A DNA stretch of 64,000 nucleotides, taken from NCBI RefSeq assembly GCF_032917945.1, contig NZ_CP136624.1, forward strand, positions 3,906,001 through 3,970,000, read 5' to 3'. The stretch comes from Bradyrhizobium sp. sBnM-33. Its GTDB lineage: Bacteria; Pseudomonadota; Alphaproteobacteria; Rhizobiales; Xanthobacteraceae. A program made the translations under genes and the position numbers. The notes beneath the pieces were generated by a model that worked only from the letters and a program-made list of their open reading frames with translations, had not been told where the DNA came from and made no database searches. Numbering within the stretch: the stretch's first letter is position 1; every line of letters starts with the position of its first letter. Below are positions 8,505 to 17,771 of this stretch, piece by piece.

Positions 8505-8698
8505 TTAACGTTCCGAACCGTCGTTGCTAGGGCTAACGAACTGCAGGTCGTTTGGCGTGCTAGTGACATGAGAGAGCCGGCCGTTGTCTTCATATCTCGC
8601 TGCGAGATCAAGAAGCCGCCTTTGATGAATGGGTCGGCTTTCTCTGCAAGATCACGTACAGTTTGGGCGCGCTGTTTCTTAAATTCGTCGTCCAACAT
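8505..8698 (-). pseudogene. Frameshifted small helical protein
   Basis: 'MLDDEFKKQRAQTVRDLA' and 'EKADPFIK' are followed, in another frame, by 'RLLDLAARYEDNGRLSHV', recreating a family whose members read '...DPFxKxRLLxLAxRYE'. Restoring one A at the 'aaagg' junction joins the halves. Start to stop is 194 nt. Role unknown. Confidence 0.65.
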
Positions 8699-8800
8699 GA
8701 AAGGCCCCCAACACAACAAACAAGTGCAATGGAAGTAGTATACTGTTTTGGGCTAGTCGCGCAAAGTCTCGTCTCCCGATAGAACCGAAACCTGCAGGCT

Positions 8801-8986
8801 TTACCGCGGCTGCAGTCGCACCTTCTTGGGTTCAAGGGCCCGATCAATTGCCGTCTTCGCCGCGGTGATGGCGTCATCCCGGACGCGCGCCTCGCCCTGC
8901 CGGCGCCTCTCTTGAAGCCGGACAGACCATTTCCACTTTTTGTCGATGCCCTGCACCAACTTAATCTCGAAGCCTCGATACTCCAT
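8801..8986 (-). CDS. Conserved 61-residue hypothetical protein
   Basis: It begins 'MEYRGFEIKLVQGIDKKWKW' (a short beta sheet) and ends in a basic helix with 'DDAITAAKTAIDRAL'. This layout is familiar from rhizobial small proteins of unknown function. It is intact. Confidence 0.65.
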   Translation of the reverse strand: MEYRGFEIKLVQGIDKKWKWSVRLQERRRQGEARVRDDAITAAKTAIDRALEPKKVRLQPR

Positions 8987-9145
8987 GCCCTAGCTCCAGT
9001 CCTCCTGGTGACGCTGGTCCGGCCGCGGCCGGATCTGAGCGCGTAGACAACAAGGCCCGTCGATTCACGCCGGCGGGTTTCTCTTGCGGTGTACTGCCCA
9101 GGAGACCTAAGCTGTCACCCATTGGTTCAAAAGGGAGTGCGGACA

Positions 9146-9349
9146 GTGGCGACAGGTACAGTAAAGTGGTTCAACGCAACTAAGGGATTTGGATTTATCC
9201 AGCCCGACAGCGGCGGCAAGGATGTTTTCGTGCATATTTCAGCTGTTGAGAAAGCCGGCCTGAGCAGCCTCAATGAAGGTGCCAAGGTGAGCTATGAAGA
9301 AATGAGCAACCGGGGCAAAACGTCCGCGGAAAATCTAAGAGTCGGGTGA
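9146..9349 (+). CDS. Cold-shock protein (CspA family)
   Basis: A 67-residue single cold-shock domain, an RNA/ssDNA-binding OB fold acting as an RNA chaperone. RNP1 is 'KGFGFIQ' (about residues 13-19) and RNP2 is 'VFVHISA' (about 28-34). The opening '[13 protein letters not shown]' is canonical. GTG 9146 is chosen because 'AAGGGAG' lies 8 nt upstream and the next residues match the family start; longer frames would add an atypical extension. Confidence 0.92.
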   Translation: MATGTVKWFNATKGFGFIQPDSGGKDVFVHISAVEKAGLSSLNEGAKVSYEEMSNRGKTSAENLRVG

Positions 9350-9466
9350 ATTCGAGTCAGCTGGCTCACGCCGGCATGGCGATTATCCCCACGGACCCAT
9401 GACGTCGGCTAAACATGGGTCACCAGCGGGCTTCCACGTGGTTGGATGCAGGAACCACAAACGCAA

Positions 9467-9493
9467 ACCCCTGCCGGTGCAGTCGGCAGGGGT
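9467..9493 (+). terminator. Hairpin downstream of the cold-shock gene
   Basis: 'acccctgcc' (9467-9475) pairs with 'ggcaggggt' (9485-9493). It lies 118 nt after the cold-shock stop codon and lacks a T-run. Confidence 0.45.
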
Positions 9494-10171
9494 AAGCAGA
9501 CGAGGTGGATGACAAGCGCGCGAGCCCTAAGCCCGGTGGCCCGTCAAGGACCCTTGCGGCACCATAAAACCGATCACGCCCGGCCCTTCAATGATACTGA
9601 TGTATAGACCGGTGACCGCTTTTGACTCGTTTATCCAGCAACTGCGGTCTGCAGGCTCATAATCGAGGTGAGGGCGGCCGCGATCGTGCGGCTGCTTGGA
9701 TGACGCCCACGCGGTGGTAGTGCCGCATTATCGAAACGAGCCGCGCGTGATCTGGAAAGGGCCTATTTCCGGGCTCAGTAGAAATACGGGATGGCTAAAA
9801 TTCACGGAGGAACGAAACGCGCTCGTTGCATGAACCCTTGTCGTCGACCTTACCGGGTGCCCAATTCATTCGAACTCTGAACCAGGAACCGCTCAAACAT
9901 GTCTCTTCGTGAAGCACCAGGGCATTCGATACAGTGTAGCCAGACGGCCAATCCCACTGGCTGGAAGAGGACCGTGAAAGCCGCCTCGAAGTATGGTCCA
10001 GCACGCCAGCGTCCACGCCGTCTACCCCAAACGACGATGCTCGCAGAAGGTGAGGGGAGGCGTGCCCAGGCGAGCGATCATCAAACTAATTTCTGCGGGG
10101 TCTCGTCCACCCGCTTTTGTGCGCCGTATTTCAAATCTGGCCACTCCCTCCCGTAGTCATACGGGGTAGCG
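9494..10171. other. No supported gene
   Basis: Frames here have no recognisable motif and poor start sites. A fragment 'cctatttccgggctcagtag' at 9771 resembles the dispersed 25-bp repeat. Confidence 0.4.
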
Positions 10172-10362
10172 ACGAAACGAAACTGAAACAGAGCTGACGT
10201 ACGGTATCCACAGCACCGAGGGCGGCGATTTCAACACGGCAGAATTATTTTAGTCGGTGGGCCGCAGAGCAATCTGCGGCCATTTTGCTTTCAGCGCAGC
10301 GGCACACGACACGATTAGCAGGGCGAATCCGGTGGCGGTGAGGGCGAGGGAGGTGCAGTCCA
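10172..10362. repeat. ~190-bp dispersed repeat, copy 1
   Basis: The sequence from 'cgaaacgaaactgaaa' through 'cggtatccacagcaccgagg' and 'gggccgcagagcaatctgcg' to 'gagggcgaggga' recurs in the same orientation at 34412-34617. The second copy has a short insertion. A short piece ('ccggtgggccgcagagcaat') is also present at 11066. Confidence 0.85.
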
Positions 10363-10363
10363 T
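10250..10363 (-). CDS. 37-residue membrane peptide in the 190-bp repeat
   Basis: ATG 10363 to TAA 10250 encodes 'SLALTATGFALLIVSCAAAL', a single hydrophobic span, and a conserved tail 'KAKWPQIAL'. The same peptide in the 34.5-kb copy is cut short by an insertion, and the tail 'LLKAQWPQIPL' can be read near 54.32 kb. No family is known to me; conservation of the repeat alone could explain the similarity. Confidence 0.4.
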   Translation of the reverse strand: MDCTSLALTATGFALLIVSCAAALKAKWPQIALRPTD

Positions 10364-10425
10364 GCGAGGGATCTCTGGAGCGTTGCCACGGCAATGTGTT
10401 TCCCCGACAATCGTTCCGACTCGGC

Positions 10426-10638
10426 TCAGACAGGTGGCTTGAGTTCGCTTGAGAGCCATCCCTTGGACGCTTCCATAGGGTCAGCAACAACGTGCTCGGT
10501 GTGGACGTTCTCACAATTCGGGCACGTAAACATCCGGCTTTCGAGCCCTGCGCCCTCTGGTTCGATGCGTACGAGCGTGGTTCGAGTGCCGCACCTCTTG
10601 CAAGAGGGACGTTCTATGGATTCCGGGAACATACGCAT
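10426..10638 (-). CDS. Small zinc-ribbon protein
   Basis: About 70 residues: 'SCKRCGTRTTLVRIEP' and 'MFTCPNCENVHTEHV' supply two CxxC pairs about 30 residues apart. The start is placed at ATG 10638 ('MRMFPESI') after a G-rich leader. Likely binds one Zn; partner unknown. Confidence 0.65.
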   Translation of the reverse strand: MRMFPESIERPSCKRCGTRTTLVRIEPEGAGLESRMFTCPNCENVHTEHVVADPMEASKGWLSSELKPPV

Positions 10639-10852
10639 ATCCAGCCCCCAAGGGGGCTGGGAGCGACTCCGGTGAAAGCCCCCTTTCCCGCCACAACAGT
10701 TAATCTGGTTTGTTTGTCGGGTCTGCAACATACCCGACATGTCATTTCGGCATGGGCAGCAAACCGAACACCGCCGCGCTGGCGGTCAGGTCGCTCGGTT
10801 GACAAGCGCAAAATCCGAGTCAGGCTTGGCCTCTTTTTGATTGGCCATTTGC

Positions 10853-11212
10853 ATGACGTACCGGCGCCGAGGCCCTGGTTGGGTTGTCGCCATTTTCATC
10901 ACCGCGGTGATGTGGCTGGCCGTAGTTTCAGCGTTCATGACCTTGCGGTCCTGTGGCGCCGCCGCTCCGCAGTCTCCCGGAGCAGAAATAGTGCCCGCTT
11001 CCCGTGCTAACGCTGGTGCCACCAGCCGGGGCGAAGCAGTTCAGCACGGACAAGGATATTCTGACCGGTGGGCCGCAGAGCAATCTGCTGCTGTCCAAGC
11101 CCTGCCGGGTTGCCGCCGCGAGGCGTTGGTGTTCCGGCTATTTAATTTGAAATATCTTGGGTGCCGAAGCGGCCCGCAATTTAAATTCACCAGCAGCGCA
11201 ATTAACCTGTAG
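10853..11212 (+). CDS. Possible small membrane protein with eroded C-terminus
   Basis: After 'MTYRRRGPGW' comes a clear hydrophobic segment ('VVAIFITAVMWLAVVSAF'). The following 80 residues are unlike any family, and part of them overlaps a copy of the 190-bp repeat sequence at 11066, suggesting the original end was replaced. Low confidence. Confidence 0.3.
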   Translation: MTYRRRGPGWVVAIFITAVMWLAVVSAFMTLRSCGAAAPQSPGAEIVPASRANAGATSRGEAVQHGQGYSDRWAAEQSAAVQALPGCRREALVFRLFNLKYLGCRSGPQFKFTSSAINL

Positions 11213-11297
11213 TTTTAACCGCTTGATCCTTGTGGAAGCACAATCCCGCAGATAGGGTCTTCATGATTAGGAAGATTATCAGGGGCGCATTTGGTGA

Positions 11298-11658
11298 TTG
11301 AAGAAATTGAATTCATTTGGTTTCGTTGCATGCGCCGTGCTTTTCGGAGCAGCAACGCAGGTTCAGGCGGCAACCGTGGTCGGCGGCAATGGACTGCTGA
11401 GTGGGTCGAACGCAAATCAGCTTGAGACTTGGCTGGACGCCACATCGCTTTATTCAGGCTCCCTCCAATTTACGAACGCTTTTACAAGGGGCGGAGGCTC
11501 GACGATTGCCAACTTTCACACTGCCGTTGGTGGAATAGGCCACGATCACGGTTATGTCAGTAACGGTCGGGAGCCAAACCCACCTCATTGGTGGGTACAA
11601 CCCGCAAAGCTGGTCATCGAGCGATGGTTGGCATCTCGTTCCTAATGTGAGCCGATAG
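11298..11658 (+). pseudogene. Frameshifted, truncated TLD-like exported protein
   Basis: TTG 11298 follows 'AGGGGC' and opens a signal peptide ('FVACAVLFGAATQVQA'). Then 'LLSGSNANQLETWL', 'STIANFHTAVGG' and, after a frame change near 11540, 'LIGGYNPQSWSSSDGWHL' follow. These are landmarks of the TLD fold ('F...V.G.G.T...I.GGY.P..W.S'). Start to stop is 361 nt. The frame runs straight into the truncated end of a transposase gene at 11.66 kb, so the 3' part was lost. Confidence 0.6.
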
Positions 11659-12496
11659 AACAGCATTTATTTTTGCGCTCAACACGGTCCACCATGGTCT
11701 GGGTGATGGCAATCTCCACGGTTCGGTTTGCCCGAGTGCCCACCGCATCGATGATGATGCCGGCCTTGTTGTCGATCAGGTAGTTCGCATAATAGGCAAA
11801 GAATGGATCCAGGCCTGGCCTCGCAACCCATGTCGCTTGCGGATCGGTAAGCGAGACTTGCTTTGGCGGCTTGTGTCGAGCGCTGCCTTTGCCTGAACCG
11901 CCAGCATCTCCACTACCGTCCTCATCGCTGCGGGCGGTATCAAGGGCGGCGAGGTACTCGCGAACTGCATGAGATGCCTCCTCTACCTTCGGCCATGCAA
12001 TCGGCTGGTCGCCGGGCATCCGCTTCTTCTTATCCACATCCGCTTTGATCAGGCTCGCATCGATCGAGAACGCTTCGCCGCCAACCAGCCCGGTCGCAAT
12101 GCACATTGCCACTACACCCTCGAAGACCCGACGCAGAGCGTCGCTCTCCCGGAAGCGTTCATGCCGCGCACGGGAGAAAACAGAATGATCGGGGATCCTG
12201 TCCTCAATGCCGAGCTTGCAGAACCACCTGTAGGCTAGGTTGACCTGGACTTCAGCGCATAGCCGGCGCTCCGAGCGGAGCGCAAACACGTAGCCAACGA
12301 TCAGCATCCGGATCATCAGCACCGGGTCGATCGAGGGCCGCCCCGTGTGCGAGTAATATGGCGCCAACTCCTTGTGCACCCAGCTCAGATCGAGCAGACC
12401 GTCGATCTGCCGCACCAGATGATCGGGCGGAACCACCTTGTCGAGATCAAACGAATAGAAAAACTGTCCTTGTCCATCTTCCCGCCGCCCCATCAT
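11642..12496 (-). pseudogene. IS1182-family transposase, C-terminally truncated
   Basis: The 284-codon frame begins 'FYSFDLDKVVPPDHLVRQI', followed by 'GRPSIDPVLMIRMLIVGY' and 'LCAEVQVNLAYRWFC', typical of the N-terminal domain of IS1182 transposases (about 450 residues). The first catalytic Asp lies in 'AFSIDASLIKADVDK' and the second region near 'IIIDAVGTRANRTVEI'. The final DDE part with Glu is absent, and the last residues come from flanking DNA. Confidence 0.8.
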
Positions 12497-12579
12497 GCGC
12501 CGCTCCCGCTGATGCCCTCTCCACCAACGGAATCACGGTTCGCGAGTCGTCTCAACGGGAGTTTTGCAACACAATCCGC
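11659..12579 (-). mobile_element. Remnant of an IS1182-family insertion sequence
   Basis: The element keeps its 5' end and about 60 percent of its transposase gene. Its outer end near 12579 reads inward 'ggattgtgttgcaaaactcc', which resembles an inverted-repeat terminus. The other end is missing because homology stops at the TLD-like gene. It cannot move itself. Confidence 0.65.
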
Positions 12580-12789
12580 TCAAGAGCAGACATCGTCGGA
12601 CCGCCCAGGCATGTCAGTTTCGTGCCAATCGCGTCATTTCGCGTTGCGACAAAATAGGTGAGATTCAATCGGGCAATTTTGCTTTTGAGCGTAAAGGCGC
12701 CCGTCAACCTGATGCAGCGTTTTCCGTGTCTTCAGGCACGACAACTCCACGCAAAACGTCCAAGCCTGAAAAGGTAAGCTGTCATTCCT

Positions 12790-12803
12790 TTGACCTAAAT
12801 CAA
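12790..12803. promoter_or_regulatory. FixK/FNR-type operator
   Basis: 'TTGACCTAAATCAA' fits the TTGAY-N4-ATCAA consensus of FixK2/FNR boxes, used for microaerobic activation in rhizobia. Its centre is 68 nt before ATG 12864, so a start site about 41 nt downstream of the box would leave a 26-nt leader. Confidence 0.55.
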
Positions 12804-12863
12804 CCGCATGCCCGAGGCTATCCTAAGCCTGTGGGTTTCTTCCAACAGCTGACGGAGGAGAAC

Positions 12864-13317
12864 ATGCGCACCCTCAGAATGGTATTCGTAGGCGGATTCG
12901 CCGGAGCCTTGATGGCCAGCAACGTCGCGACGCTCCAAGCGGCTCCTTTGCCGACCAATGTGGCAAGCATGAGATCAATGGTTGCCGACAGTTTGATCCA
13001 GGTCCGCTGGGGCGGCTGGCGCGCCGGCGGGCTGAGGACACAGAGGTTTCGGAGGCTGGGGTTATCGGGGTTGGGGAGCTGGCGCCCTAATCGGTGGCGC
13101 GATCGCGAGCAGCGCAGATGGCTATTATGGGGGCGGTCCGTACTACGGCGGCTATTACCCCGGTTATGGCGACTATCCGGCCTACGGCGGCTTTTACCCC
13201 GGCTACAGCTACTATCCGGTCTACGGCGGCTATCGTTGGCAAGCAATCCAAGAACCCGGGGCCGCTAGCTTCTACAGACCTTACGGATACGGCGGGCGGC
13301 CTTGGGGCTATTGGTAA
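12864..13317 (+). pseudogene. Frameshifted Gly/Tyr-rich exported protein
   Basis: 'GACGGAGGAG' precedes ATG 12864. A signal peptide ('MVFVGGFAGALMASNVATL') leads to 'LIQVRWGGW'. Further on, in a second frame, come 'GAGALIGGAIASS' and repeats 'YYGGYYPGYG' to 'GGRPWGYW' and TAA. The junction lies between 13020 and 13040. Start to stop is 454 nt. Homologues are surface-exposed or periplasmic Gly/Tyr-rich proteins of unknown role. The upstream FixK-type box suggests expression under low oxygen before the lesion. Confidence 0.65.
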
Positions 13318-14190
13318 GCGGGAATTCTAAGCCTTCTTGAACGAGGGTTTGCACGGACGCAGAATTCTTCGCGGGTCTGAGACCCACGGCATCACCTCCT
13401 GCCTCGCACCGTGCCGCCCGTCTGGACTGATGATGGACAGTCGCTGAACGAAAGGCGTTGGCTTGTGCTTTATGAAGAGCATGAGGTGGCGTTGCGGCTA
13501 TTTTCGACCACGCCGAAGACGAAGCACTGACATTCGATTGCCTAGGCCAGCACGCTATTAGATCGGCGATATCCCATAATGCCGAGGCCCGCGACAAGCA
13601 CCGGCAATGCAGATAATATTCGTTAGCTTGTTCATCCGCACCGGGGGCTTGTAACGGTTCGTGCCAAACGAGTGGCATTGGAAGGCGGCTCTAGTTTCCA
13701 GATAACCGACTATTTCTTAAGGTGCTTGTCGCCAATGAATCACCGCAACCTCTCTTTAGGAGGCTCCGCACTCGAAGAGCATATTGTCGTCCGCGTCCGC
13801 AACGATCACCACACTCGACTGCGAAAACTCTCCGCCCTTCTTTATTCATCAGCAACGACTTGGGCCATGCGTTTTGCGCACTCAAGACTTTTAGGTTGTT
13901 TCCCACATCATCAGGATGGAGTTCAGAACGTCAAAGATGTGAAAAAAATATCGCATCGCGGCCGCATTAATTCAGGCGACCGGTGACTTCCAGTGACAAA
14001 TAGGTAAGCAAACGTCTAACTCAGGTCAAATGCGTCCATGTCTAACGGCAGGACTTGTCGAGGTACCGCTGCTACGATTTTCGGGGAAAAGCGCATCTGC
14101 TAGCGGGCGAACGGCATTTCACGGTCGCAGCAGCTTCCCTACACGGATCGGACTGGCCGCAACTGTGGCCAGTCCAGCTCTGTGCTTACT
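13318..14190. other. Mostly gene-free; one possible broken TM peptide
   Basis: At 13542-13635 (minus) 'MNKLTNIICIA' joins, after a one-base shift, to 'VLVAGLGIMGYRRSN', a plausible 30-residue membrane peptide. Elsewhere I see no supported frame. Confidence 0.25.
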
Positions 14191-14370
14191 TCAGATTCGT
14201 GTTGATAATGATACGCCAAGCTTCGCAGCCATCACCTGCGTTGCGCCCGGTGTTCGCTTTAGTGATTTGGCTATCTTTGTGACGCCAGCTTTGGCTTTGG
14301 CCATAGTTTTCATTTGCCGTACATCTTCTTTAGTCCACTCGCGGCGAACGATTTTCTTAGTTCTAGCCAT
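14191..14370 (-). CDS. Small basic helix-turn-helix-like protein
   Basis: A 59-residue protein: 'MARTKKIVRREWTKEDVRQM', then 'KAKAGVTKIAKSLKRTPGA' and 'VMAAKLGVSL'. It has the W-T-x-x-E-D...I-A-x-x-L-x-R-x-x-G-A-x-x-x-x-A-x-x-L-G plan of homeodomain-like DNA-binding proteins frequent in rhizobia. It is complete and has no obvious co-transcribed neighbour. A related 51-residue protein lies at 34843. Confidence 0.7.
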   Translation of the reverse strand: MARTKKIVRREWTKEDVRQMKTMAKAKAGVTKIAKSLKRTPGATQVMAAKLGVSLSTRI

Positions 14371-14649
14371 TGTTACTCCGGTTTTGTGGACCGGCCTTGT
14401 ATCACGCGACTCCGAATTGGCAACCGTGAAAGATATGAAACCCGCAGCGTCCGCGCCAGCGTATATCGAGCGGCAGGTGGTGCACTACGCGCTTCTCAGC
14501 GCCGAAGTTCATTCCGTGCGAATCATGACATGAGAAACAATGCAGCCTTCAAAGCAACACTCACGAAACGTCAAGTCTATTACAGAACGGTAAGTATCCG
14601 GCTCCCTCAAGAGGATTACGATTTGTAATTCAATTCGAGGGACCGCCCG

Positions 14650-14850
14650 GTGGATTCAAGGAAGCGATTCTCAGCTTTGGAAACCATGTGCCGCGAGCGT
14701 GCGCAACTCGCGAAAAGAGAGTTTGAATACTGGCTAGCCGAAGCCGATGAGTGGGCGCGCTATAAAGGCTTCACCAATCCATCCATCGAGGCAATTCCAA
14801 CCCAACTCGACTGGTGCGTGGAATCTCCGAGCATAATCAAAAATTCATAA
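14650..14850 (+). CDS. Conserved 66-residue helical protein
   Basis: GTG 14650 opens 'MDSRKRFSALETMCRERAQL' followed by 'KREFEYWLAEADEWARY', a long amphipathic helix, and a short tail with 'TQLDWC'. I associate this with a rhizobial family of unknown function. 'GAGGGAC' lies upstream. Confidence 0.55.
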   Translation: MDSRKRFSALETMCRERAQLAKREFEYWLAEADEWARYKGFTNPSIEAIPTQLDWCVESPSIIKNS

Positions 14851-14899
14851 GCAGACCTAAAACGCGCACGCATTTGCACCTCTGGCTTCCGCGTCCCTG

Positions 14900-15090
14900 G
14901 TGGCACCCTATGCGTTTTATATCCGTGCGTGCCAGTTCGATCCGTGTTGGTGGTCGCAGCGTCGGACGTTCGACAAAGTGCGCGCGGATTTCGAGGCGGC
15001 ATGGCGACAATATTTGCCGAAGCGCACCAAGGCCGACTTTCAGGCATGGCGGAATCATCGCGACTGGACGGCGCGCGCGGCGAGCGACAG
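14900..15090 (+). pseudogene. Fragment of a conserved hypothetical protein
   Basis: The frame contains 'FYIRACQFDPCWWSQRRTFD' and 'VRADFEAAWRQYLPKRT' with 'FQAWRNHRDWTAR'. This core resembles the one in the gene at 44502-44944 ('ARQKFEVAWRKL'), which has the plan 'F..AR..FE.AW...L...T..DF..WR....WTA'. Both ends diverge into unrelated sequence. Confidence 0.45.
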
Positions 15091-15225
15091 CCGACGCAAT
15101 AGCCGTTGTTGCAAGAGCGATGGTCGAAAATCCCTGGACAGCGCCGCAACGGCGGACGTAACATCAGCCTGCCGGGCGTCGCCTGACAGCGCTCGGCGTC
15201 CTCATGGAAGGCCTCGCTGCGGGCC

Positions 15226-15246
15226 GCCCCGTGGCGGGGCTTTCTT
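15226..15246 (+). terminator. Rho-independent terminator
   Basis: 'gccccg' and 'cggggc' pair around 'tgg' and are followed by 'tttctt'. It closes the fragment upstream. Confidence 0.6.
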
Positions 15247-15356
15247 GTCGGTAGAGCTGAGCGTTCCGACCTTTTTGAACAGGCAATTTTGGGGACCGGG
15301 GATCGAGTCTGCTTGCGGTTTCTCGAACGCAAAGTCCGGCGGTTTATCGAGAATCT

Positions 15357-16058
15357 ATGGTCTGGAGGATCGTGGCACTAACGGAAAGCGTGGCCCTGAA
15401 CTGGAATAGTGACAATGTCGGCGCGTATCTGCCAGCTAGAGCACCTATTGAGACAATCGCGCTATTGCTGGATCTGGAGCATGAGCTGAAAAAACACATC
15501 GCTGCTAGCGATATCGATGCTCTTAATGCGCTTTTTGACCAGTCGGACATTGCAACGCGCCACAAGAAATGGATCGAAGGGAATCCAGAATCCGAAGCGA
15601 TCAACGTTATAACCTTAATTGATCGGATGGATAAGCGCACAGGTTCAGGCGTTCGCGGGCACTACTACCTGATGTCAGAAAGATGCCATCCAAACTATTT
15701 GGGCCATCACCAATTGTACGGCACGCTCGATGTCGGTACGACGAGCTTCTCCGAGACGAAAAATATTGAACGCCACCGTGGATGTTTCATATTGGGAGCG
15801 ATTCTCCTTTTGTTACTCGATGAGCATTGCATCGACGGGCTAGACAACGAAGTTGATCGTGTCGCGGCACTTCAGAATGCATACTGCGCATTTCGCGGGA
15901 GCCTAAAAATAACTGTAACCTTCGCGAAACCAAAGCTACCTCGCGGCGGGGCGACAAAGGTGCCTCTTGGCGCGTCGCGCCAGACGGCTACATGCGAGCG
16001 ATTACCCTATGCTCGAAAGGCGTCGACTCGCGTGGGCGATGAGGACGCTAAGGCATAG
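15357..16058 (+). CDS. Hypothetical protein with a DUF5677-like segment
   Basis: A 233-residue protein. An N-terminal helical part ('IALLLDLEHELKKHI') precedes 'GHYYLMSERCHPNYLGHHQL', similar to the 'Y..LS...HPN..G' motif of HEPN/DUF5677-type proteins, and a hydrophobic helix 'CFILGAILLLLLDEHC'. The last 40 residues look less natural. An overlapping out-of-frame segment just upstream ('VCLRFLERKVRRFIENLW') could be its displaced N-terminus, so a frameshift near the start is possible. Confidence 0.5.
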   Translation: MVWRIVALTESVALNWNSDNVGAYLPARAPIETIALLLDLEHELKKHIAASDIDALNALFDQSDIATRHKKWIEGNPESEAINVITLIDRMDKRTGSGVRGHYYLMSERCHPNYLGHHQLYGTLDVGTTSFSETKNIERHRGCFILGAILLLLLDEHCIDGLDNEVDRVAALQNAYCAFRGSLKITVTFAKPKLPRGGATKVPLGASRQTATCERLPYARKASTRVGDEDAKA

Positions 16059-16661
16059 TCGATCAGGCATGCAATCGCGGCTTGACACAGCGGGGTGAAT
16101 TCAATGTGGCCACCAGAGAGCGGACTGCTCTAGTGCGGCCGTCCCGGTGGCGCCCCGATGGTGGCAGCCGAAAGGCTCGTTGCAAATTTGCAACCCGGCG
16201 CCGCCGCCATCGCTAGGCTCACGTGTCAATTGCGATCGCGCTGATCGGTCGGATACTACGGCTCGCCGTCGTCTTTGCGACCAGATGGCCGCGCTTGATG
16301 AGCCACGTGATCGACTGCTGCGGGCGCTATGCTTGGTCATCACCATCGCCGCTAGCGCAAAAGGCAATGCGTTCGCCGATCCGCAAGCACGAGCCATTGA
16401 TGACGGTGATGTCGTACTCAGTCATTTCAGCGTCCGGTGCGCTAGTATACTACATCTTACGCCAGCAGCCTTGCATATTAACTTCAATCCCCTTGGCGCA
16501 CTCGTCCCATCGTGGGGAGAGGTTGCCTATCGGTCCTCGCGCCCAAATCCTCCGCGCGACGGCCGCGGTGATCTGACCAATATCGCGCGTGCGATCGGCG
16601 AGCAGGAGAACGTGGCGCTGGTCCGGGGATAGCGACATGCGGTTGAGGATAGCACCGATCG
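16059..16661. other. No firm gene
   Basis: The only candidate is a 32-codon minus-strand frame at 16327-16425 starting 'MTEYDITVINGSCLRIGERI'. It is short and unsupported by a ribosome-binding site. Confidence 0.3.
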
Positions 16662-17102
16662 TTACGAGGCGCTGCCCTGGCCATGCGCGATCCGCAAATG
16701 ATGCGCGCAATAGGGCAAGGCCGGCACCTTGCCGGCGCCGCAAAACTCGGTCGCCACCTCGTGCACTTCACCGAGCGGCCAGCGGCAACGGGTCTCGTCG
16801 AGCTCGACCAGCACGCAGGGCCGCATGTCGAGCAGCGGCACGATACCATCGAGCGGCGGCGCCGGCTTTTGCGGCATGATCGATGTTACCGTTGTTCTGG
16901 CGCGACCCGGCCGCGTCTGCACCGGCTTCACCTCGAAATGCTTTTCTACGCCGTCTGGCAACAAATCATCGTGGCGCAGCCGCATTGCCTTTGCGCATAT
17001 CGACGAGCGCGAGCGGTTCAACCATCTCGAGATTTGCGTGGCCGATGCTGTCGGCCAAAGGCTGACTAGCAAGAAAGTTTCCTCGGTGGTCCAGGGGATC
17101 AT
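16662..17102 (-). CDS. GcrA-family regulator, paralogue 1
   Basis: A 146-residue protein. The N-terminal helix-turn-helix is 'IPWTTEETFLLVSLWPT' with 'SATQISRWLNRSRSSICAKA'. After a Pro-rich linker comes the C-terminal box 'TRCRWPLGEV' and 'EFCGAG' with 'YCAHHLRIAHGQG', the Cys-rich signature by which GcrA contacts sigma-70. GcrA controls methylation-dependent cell-cycle transcription in alphaproteobacteria. The start is at ATG 17102; a longer upstream extension is unlike the family. Its similar-length neighbour at 17331 is a diverged tandem copy. Confidence 0.8.
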   Translation of the reverse strand: MIPWTTEETFLLVSLWPTASATQISRWLNRSRSSICAKAMRLRHDDLLPDGVEKHFEVKPVQTRPGRARTTVTSIMPQKPAPPLDGIVPLLDMRPCVLVELDETRCRWPLGEVHEVATEFCGAGKVPALPYCAHHLRIAHGQGSAS

Positions 17103-17330
17103 ACGGGAGCCTCGCTCACTCGCCCTGTAAATTGGGCGAGTACTCGCCAGGGATCGAGCGCCCCGACGAGATACCCGCGCTTGCTCTAGGACGCGGAGGC
17201 GACTTGAACCAACGCGGGTTTCTCGCCGGAGACGCGCACAGTATGAAAATTGAAACGACGTTCGGAAAGCTAGCAATTTGGATGTGTCCATTTTGGCAGC
17301 AGTGGATTTGCGGCTGCCGAAATCAGAGCA

Positions 17331-17771
17331 TCAACATCGCGCAACATGTCCCGCATCGCTGCCCTGACCATGCGCCATTCGCATATGGTGCCGGCAATAG
17401 CGATGGCCCGGTGCCGCAGCGCCGCCGCAAAACTCGGTCGCAACTTCGTTGACGTCGCCGAGCGGCCAGTGACAGCGCGCCTCATCGAGCTCGAGCAGCG
17501 AGCACGGCCGCATCGCGATGCTGTCGTTGACTGGTGGCAATGGTGGCGGCAGCATGATCCAGAATCGCAGTGGTCGGGCGCGCCGCCGTCGTTTGCGCGG
17601 ATTGGGATTTTTGGCGTTCTTACCTTCCAACAAGCCTTCCTCGAGCAACCGCTTGGCCTTTCCGCATATGGCGGCGCGCGGGCGGTGCAGGCGATATGCG
17701 ATTTGTGCAGCCGTGCTCGTCGGCCACAGGGTGACAAGTTCGCGGATTTCCTCGGCGGTCCATCGGGACAT
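17331..17771 (-). CDS. GcrA-family regulator, paralogue 2
   Basis: Also 146 residues: 'SRWTAEEIRELVTLWPT', 'AAQIAYRLHRPRAAICGKA', a basic linker 'KRRRRARPLRF', and the C-terminal 'ARCHWPLGDV' and 'EFCGGAAAPGHRYCRHH'. It shares motif order and length with the gene at 16662 but is clearly diverged, so the duplication is not recent. A 228-bp gap separates the two, both on the minus strand. Confidence 0.8.
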   Translation of the reverse strand: MSRWTAEEIRELVTLWPTSTAAQIAYRLHRPRAAICGKAKRLLEEGLLEGKNAKNPNPRKRRRRARPLRFWIMLPPPLPPVNDSIAMRPCSLLELDEARCHWPLGDVNEVATEFCGGAAAPGHRYCRHHMRMAHGQGSDAGHVARC

